NCBI RefSeq assembly: GCF_002939385.1
Contig: NZ_MULI01000046.1
Coordinates: forward strand, 1-55,484
Direction: 5' to 3'
Source: Streptomyces sp. MH60
GTDB lineage: Bacteria > Actinomycetota > Actinomycetes > Streptomycetales > Streptomycetaceae
DNA: 55,484 nt
Below are positions 51,367 through 55,484 of this stretch, in pieces; positions within the stretch are counted from its first letter, which is position 1, and each line of letters begins with the position of its first letter. The notes under the pieces are model-generated. The model saw nothing but the letters and a program-made list of their open reading frames with translations, did not search any database and was not told the origin of the DNA. The translations under genes were made by a program, and so were the position numbers.

Positions 51367-52551
51367 ATGACCGGAACCATCACGCACGACCCGCCGCCCA
51401 CCGCCGGAGGACGGCAGGGCGCACCCCTCATCGTCACCGAGGACACGGAGCTCCTGGACGACCTGCTGCGCCTGTGCGCGGCCGCGGGCGCCACACCGGA
51501 GGTGCACCACTCGGTGCCCGTGACGCCTCGTGCGACGCCTTCGGCACTGACCGGGACGGCGACGCCCTCGGCATCCCCGGCGTCCGGGCGGCGGACCGGG
51601 TGGGAGACCGCGCCACTGGTCCTCGTCGGGGACGACGTGGCCCGGCGCGTGCGCGGAGCGGTGCGGCGGAGGGGAGTGGTCCTCGTGGGCCGCGATCAGG
51701 ACGACTCGGGAATCTGGCAGCGGGCCGTCGAGATCGGCGCCGACCACGTCCTGATGCTGCCCGACGGTGAGGAGTGGCTGGTCGACCGCATCGCCGACGT
51801 CGCCGAGGGCGTCGGCCGCCCGGCACTGACCGTCGGCGTCATCGGCGGCCGGGGCGGTGCCGGAGCGTCCACGCTGGCCTGCGCGCTCGCCGTCACCTCC
51901 GCGCGGGAGGGGCTGCGCAGTCTGCTGGTGGACGCCGATCCGATGGGCGGCGGCCTCGACGTCCTCCTCGGCGGCGAGACGGCCGACGGGCTGAGGTGGC
52001 CGGCGTTCGCGGCCTCGCGCGGGCGGGTCGGCGGCGGTGCCCTGGAGGAGTCGCTGCCCGAGCTGCATTCACTGCGGGTGCTCAGCTGGGACCGGGGCGA
52101 CTGTGTCGCGGTACCGGCTCAGGCCGTGCGCGCGGTGCTCGCGGCGGCCCGGCGGAGGGGCGGCACGGTCGTCGTGGACCTGCCGCGCCGCATCGACGAC
52201 GGCGTCGCCGAGGTCCTCGCGCAGCTCGACATCGGGATCCTCGTGGTCCCCGCCGAGCTGCGGGCCGTCGCGGCGGCGGGCCGGGTGGCGGCCGCGGTCG
52301 GCATGGTCCTGCGCGACCTCCGGGTCGCGGTGCGCGGGCCCTACGCCTCCGGTCTCGACGACCGTGAGGTGGCCCGGTTGCTCGGCCTGCCGTTGGTCGG
52401 TGAGGTGCCGGTCGAGTCCGGGCTTCTGCGTGCCACGGAGAGCAAACGTCCCCCGGGCACACCCTCCCGAGGCCCCCTGGCGCGCTTCTGCCGGGGCTTT
52501 TGGGAAGGGGCGCTGACGGAGACGGGCGGACGGGGCGGGAGCGGCTCATGA
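51367..52551 (+). CDS. ssd: Septum-site-determining / CpaE-like ATPase (Ssd)
   Basis: 394 residues from an ATG after GGGGGAAAGG. An N-terminal receiver-like region (about 20-140) with a Thr/Pro/Ser-rich insertion leads to a ParA/MinD ATPase with the deviant Walker A Gly-Gly-Arg-Gly-Gly-Ala-Gly-Ala-Ser and Val-Asp-Ala-Asp-Pro-Met-Gly-Gly. The second Lys/Thr of the P-loop is replaced by Ala-Ser, typical of CpaE/Ssd proteins. In mycobacteria Ssd over-expression blocks septation; in Tad systems CpaE localises the secretion machine. It is the first gene of the ssd-tadABC operon. Confidence 0.88.
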   Translation: MTGTITHDPPPTAGGRQGAPLIVTEDTELLDDLLRLCAAAGATPEVHHSVPVTPRATPSALTGTATPSASPASGRRTGWETAPLVLVGDDVARRVRGAVRRRGVVLVGRDQDDSGIWQRAVEIGADHVLMLPDGEEWLVDRIADVAEGVGRPALTVGVIGGRGGAGASTLACALAVTSAREGLRSLLVDADPMGGGLDVLLGGETADGLRWPAFAASRGRVGGGALEESLPELHSLRVLSWDRGDCVAVPAQAVRAVLAAARRRGGTVVVDLPRRIDDGVAEVLAQLDIGILVVPAELRAVAAAGRVAAAVGMVLRDLRVAVRGPYASGLDDREVARLLGLPLVGEVPVESGLLRATESKRPPGTPSRGPLARFCRGFWEGALTETGGRGGSGS

Positions 52552-54124
52552 GGTGCGTGACGGGATCGGTCGTGAGCGGTGGAAGGCGGGGCGAGATGGA
52601 CGCGGTGGTCGTGGGGGAGCGGGGCGGGGCGTCGGAGGCGCCCGCCGGGCCGGCTACGGGGAGGGGGACGGGGTGCCCGACCCCAGGGACACCCGACGGG
52701 CCGACCGCGCGCGTGGTTCCGGGCTGGGCGGTCCGGCAGTCCACCGGATCGCCTGGGGGCCCGACTGCCGGAGGGATGCCGCGCCGGACCTCCGGGGCAT
52801 CGCTGGGACCGGCCTCCGGCGGATCGCCGGGCTCGGCTTCCGGCGGATCGCCCGGCTCGGCCTCCGGATGGGCTCGGACGAGGGCAGCGCGGGGTTCCGT
52901 GCGGTCTCCGGCGACGGTCGCGCAGAGGGGCCCGGGAGCCGCGCCCGGGATGCTCGACGGTGTGCGGCGGTGGCTCGCCGAGAGCGGGGCGGAGCCGACG
53001 CCCGCGCGGGTGGCGCAGGCCCTGCGGGAGCAGGGCCGGGTGCTGGGGGACGCCGAAGTGCTCGGTGCCGCCGAGCAGCTCAGGTCGGAGCTGGTCGGCA
53101 GCGGGCCGCTCGAGCCGCTGCTCGCCGACCCCTCGGTGACCGACGTACTGGTGTCCGCCCCGGACCGGGTCTGGGTGGACCGGGGCGGCGGCCTGGAGTT
53201 GACGCCGGTCTCCTTCGCCGACGCGGGGGCGGTGCGGCGGCTCGCGCAGCGCCTCGCCACCGTCGCCGGGCGCAGGCTCGACGACGCCCGGCCCTGGGTG
53301 GACGCCAGGCTGCCCGACGGCACCCGGCTGCACGCGGTGCTGCCGCCGGTCGCCGTCGACTGCACCTGCCTGTCGCTGCGGGTGGTACGGCCGCGCGCCT
53401 TCACCCTCGACGAGCTGACGGCGGCGGGCACCGTGCCGCCCGGCGGAGACCGCGTGCTGCGCGCTCTTCTGCGGGCCCGGCTGTCCTTCCTCGTCAGCGG
53501 CGGTACCGGCAGCGGCAAGACGACGCTGCTCAGCGCTTTGCTCGGGCTCGTCGGACCGGACGAGCGCATTGTGCTGGCCGAGGACTCGGCGGAGCTGCGA
53601 CCCGACCATCCACACGTCGTCCGTCTGGAGACCAGACCGGCGAACCAGGAGGCCGCGGGTCTGGTCACGTGGAGGACCTGGTGCGCCAGGCGCTGCGGAT
53701 GCGACCGGACCGGCTGGTCGTGGGTGAGGTGCGCGGTCCCGAGGTGGTCCATCTGCTCGCCGCGTTGAACACGGGTCACGAAGGCGGGTGCGGGACGGTG
53801 CACGCCAATGCGGCCATGGACGTACCGGCCCGCCTTGAGGCGCTCGGCACGGTCGCGGGCCTGGACCGTGCGGCTCTGCACAGCCAGCTCGCGGCGGCCC
53901 TCTCGGTGGTCCTCCACCTGGTCCGTGACCGCGCGGGTCGGCGCCGGATCGCCGAGGTGCACGTCCTGGAGCGGGACCCGTCGGGGCTGGTGCGGACCGT
54001 ACCGGCCCTGCGATGGGGAGCGGAGGCCTTCGTGGCCGAACGCGGCTGGCAGCGGCTGCGGGAGCTGTTGCGCGGTGCGGAGTTCGAGGAGCGGGCCGTC
54101 GGACGGGAGGTGCAGGGGTGCTGA
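52548..54124 (+). pseudogene. tadA: TadA/CpaF-type secretion ATPase, interrupted by a one-base frameshift
   Basis: The ATG overlaps the ssd stop (ATGA). Residues ~1-125 are Gly/Ser/Pro-rich with 24-bp DNA repeats near 52795-52870. The ATPase core has Gly-Gly-Thr-Gly-Ser-Gly-Lys-Thr-Thr and Leu-Ala-Glu-Asp-Ser-Ala-Glu-Leu. After Ala-Gly-Leu-Val-Thr (53655-53669), where the family reads Leu-Glu-Asp-Leu-Val, the DNA has TG-GAG-GAC-CTG: one base is missing at about 53,670. In the next frame the protein resumes with Glu-Asp-Leu-Val-Arg-Gln-Ala-Leu-Arg-Met-Arg-Pro and runs to 54124. With the base restored the product would be 525 residues. A sequencing error and a true mutation are both possible. 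Confidence 0.85.
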
Positions 54125-55086
54125 GCGCGGCGGGGACGGGCGTGCCGGGGGCGGGCGAGCTGTCGACGGGCGTGGCCCTGGTGTGCCTGGGAGCGGCCGC
54201 CTGGCTGGCCGGGGGGTGGCACTCGGGCGTACGGCGGGCTCGGATGGTGCTCGCCGAAGGCCGAACGGGCGGAACTGGCAGGACGGGCGGAACTGGCAGG
54301 ACGAACGGGACTGACGGGACCGACGGGTCGGGTGGAGCGGGTAGTGCCGGGCCGCCCCCGGCGCGCCGGATGGCGGACGGGTTGCGGCGGGTCCGTGACC
54401 GGCTGACGCCCGAGTGGTGGTCACCGGTGGCCGGGCTGGTGCTGGCGCTCCTGGGCCATTCGCTGCTGCCGGTCGTCGCGGGGGCGGCCGGTGTGCCGGT
54501 GCTGCGGCGGGCGCGGCTGGACGGCCGGGAGCGGCAGGCCCGGGAGCGTCGGCAGGACGCGGTGATCGCCCTGTGCGGGTCGCTCGCCGGGGAGGTGCGG
54601 GCGGGACGACAACCGGGCGAGGCGCTCCTGTGTGCCGCGCACGACACCGGCGGGCTGGGCGACGCGCAGGCGGCGGTGCTGGCGGCGGCCCGGTTCGGCG
54701 GGGACGTCCCCGGGTCGCTGGCGGCGGCGGCCGGACAGCCAGGCGCCGAAGGGCTGCGCGGACTCGCGGCGTGCTGGCGGGTCGCAGTCGACCAGGGTGC
54801 GGGACTCGCGGCCGGTCTCGACCGGCTGGAGGGCGCGCTGCGTGCCGAGCGGGACCAGCGCTCCGAACTGCGCGCCCAGTTGGCGGGCGCTCGGGCCACG
54901 GCCGTGATGCTCGCCGGCCTGCCGGTCCTCGGCCTCCTGCTCGGCGTCGCCCTCGGGTCCGATCCGCTGCACGTGCTGTTGCACACCGGAGCCGGGCTGG
55001 GCTGTCTGCTGGCCGGTGGGGCTCTGGAGAGCCTGGGTGTGTGGTGGGTGGCGCGGATCGTGCGCGGGGGGGAGGCGGCGTCGTGA
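54118..55086 (+). CDS. tadB: TadB-like membrane protein of the type II/IV secretion (T2SSF) family
   Basis: 322 residues from a GTG overlapping the end of tadA. An N-terminal helix is followed by a Gly/Thr/Arg-rich repeat (DNA minisatellite 54269-54335), a hydrophobic hairpin (about 102-130) and a T2SSF-like helical domain with Gly-Glu-Val-Arg-Ala-Gly-Arg-Gln-Pro. Two C-terminal helices end the protein. It should form the inner-membrane platform with TadC for pilin assembly driven by TadA. The ATPase frameshift upstream may affect its translation by coupling. Confidence 0.85.
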   Translation: MLSAAGTGVPGAGELSTGVALVCLGAAAWLAGGWHSGVRRARMVLAEGRTGGTGRTGGTGRTNGTDGTDGSGGAGSAGPPPARRMADGLRRVRDRLTPEWWSPVAGLVLALLGHSLLPVVAGAAGVPVLRRARLDGRERQARERRQDAVIALCGSLAGEVRAGRQPGEALLCAAHDTGGLGDAQAAVLAAARFGGDVPGSLAAAAGQPGAEGLRGLAACWRVAVDQGAGLAAGLDRLEGALRAERDQRSELRAQLAGARATAVMLAGLPVLGLLLGVALGSDPLHVLLHTGAGLGCLLAGGALESLGVWWVARIVRGGEAAS

Positions 55087-55484
55087 ACGGCGACCTTGTC
55101 CACAGGCTGGGGGCAGTTGCGGGGACGGTGCTGGTCGCCGGCTGGCTGACGCGCGGTCTCGTGGCCGCCCGGCGGGAGCGCGGGGTGCGCAAGCGGCTCA
55201 CCGGCCTGCTGGCACCGGAACCGGCTCGTCCCGCCGCGCGCCGCGCCGAGGTGCTGAGCACCGTCCGCCCATGGCTGCCGCTGGTCGGCACGGTGGGCGC
55301 CGGCTGGGCCGTGGTCGGCGGTGCGGTCGGAGTCCTGGTGGGCCTGGTCGGCGCGGCCGCGCTGTGGCGTTGGAGTGCCCGGCGTTCGGCGGCCGGTACG
55401 TCGGCGGCGGAGGCCGCTGCCGCGGAGGCCGCCCGCCAACTTCCGTTGGCGGCCGACCTGCTGGCGGCCTGTGTAGCGGCGGGC
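55083..55484 (+). CDS. tadC: TadC-like membrane protein, 5' part only
   Basis: It begins at a GTG overlapping the tadB stop (GTGA) and is open to the window edge (134 codons). The start has a hydrophobic helix (about 10-30), an Arg-rich loop, then a longer hydrophobic hairpin (about 60-95) and the beginning of a T2SSF domain (Gln-Leu-Pro-Leu-Ala-Ala-Asp-Leu-Leu-Ala-Ala-Cys). The order ssd-tadA-tadB-tadC is as in other actinobacteria. The 3' part and any pilin gene lie beyond the window. Confidence 0.8.
   Translation, partial: MNGDLVHRLGAVAGTVLVAGWLTRGLVAARRERGVRKRLTGLLAPEPARPAARRAEVLSTVRPWLPLVGTVGAGWAVVGGAVGVLVGLVGAAALWRWSARRSAAGTSAAEAAAAEAARQLPLAADLLAACVAAG

Overview
The window is high-GC actinobacterial DNA, almost certainly from a Streptomyces chromosome. 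Third codon positions are nearly all G or C, GTG and TTG starts are common, and the gene set is the streptomycete core: wblA, a cAMP-receptor-protein (Crp) gene, an ArsA-like ATPase pair, a MarP-type protease, a SulP/carbonic-anhydrase fusion, and a Tad-type pilus locus next to a 6C RNA. The order resembles what I recall of the S. coelicolor SCO3550s-SCO3610s region; this is memory, not a search.

Layout. 1-1371: the middle of an sbcC-like gene (minus strand) butts against the 3' end of an unrelated plus-strand gene near 1215-1240. Neither has its 5' part, so this is a rearrangement or an assembly join. 1.4-10.1 kb: SURF1-like protein, S9 peptidase, a double-RCK ion-channel-like protein, NfeD and flotillin, a PucR-type regulator and a zinc-ribbon protein. 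A near-identical 19-bp palindrome sits in the NfeD/channel divergent promoter and upstream of the PucR gene, which suggests a small regulon. 10.4-15.6 kb: DUF3040 protein, CPA1-type K+/H+ antiporter, membrane-anchored EEP phosphodiesterase and an OmpR/EnvZ-type two-component pair; a ~50-bp repeat flanks the EEP gene. 15.8-19.3 kb: dienelactone hydrolase, tRNA-Pro(CGG), Pr6Pr-like membrane protein, metallophosphoesterase and a YqeY protein. 19.7-24.2 kb: a more accessory-looking cell-wall cassette (signal-less peptidoglycan-binding/DUF1906 protein, small membrane protein, Tat-exported M15-like protein lacking the usual zinc ligands), then a stand-alone HTH protein and a DUF2690-like secreted protein.

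24.4-33.6 kb: class A penicillin-binding protein divergent from wblA, two coupled ArsA-like ATPases, coupled DUF4177 and RidA genes, an epoxide-hydrolase-like enzyme, and coupled Nudix and metallo-beta-lactamase-fold genes. 33.6-39.7 kb: crp, divergent from endonuclease III (which has a histone-H1-like lysine/alanine tail), with a perfect Crp-type site between them; then a CoA-type Nudix hydrolase, the MarP-like protease, and a minus-strand holin/hydrolase pair. 39.7-49.5 kb: nhaA, acs, SulP-carbonic anhydrase, a deacetylase-like lipoprotein, a CooC/MinD-type ATPase and a degenerate Fic-like protein. 49.9-55.5 kb: HAD phosphatase, a textbook 6C RNA with two C-loop hairpins, then ssd, tadA, tadB and tadC in one overlapping operon. 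tadA carries a one-base frameshift at about 53,670, and tadC runs off the window.

Together the window covers envelope maintenance, cation/proton homeostasis, acetate activation, global regulation and a secretion/pilus locus. No insertion sequence, prophage or CRISPR array was seen.
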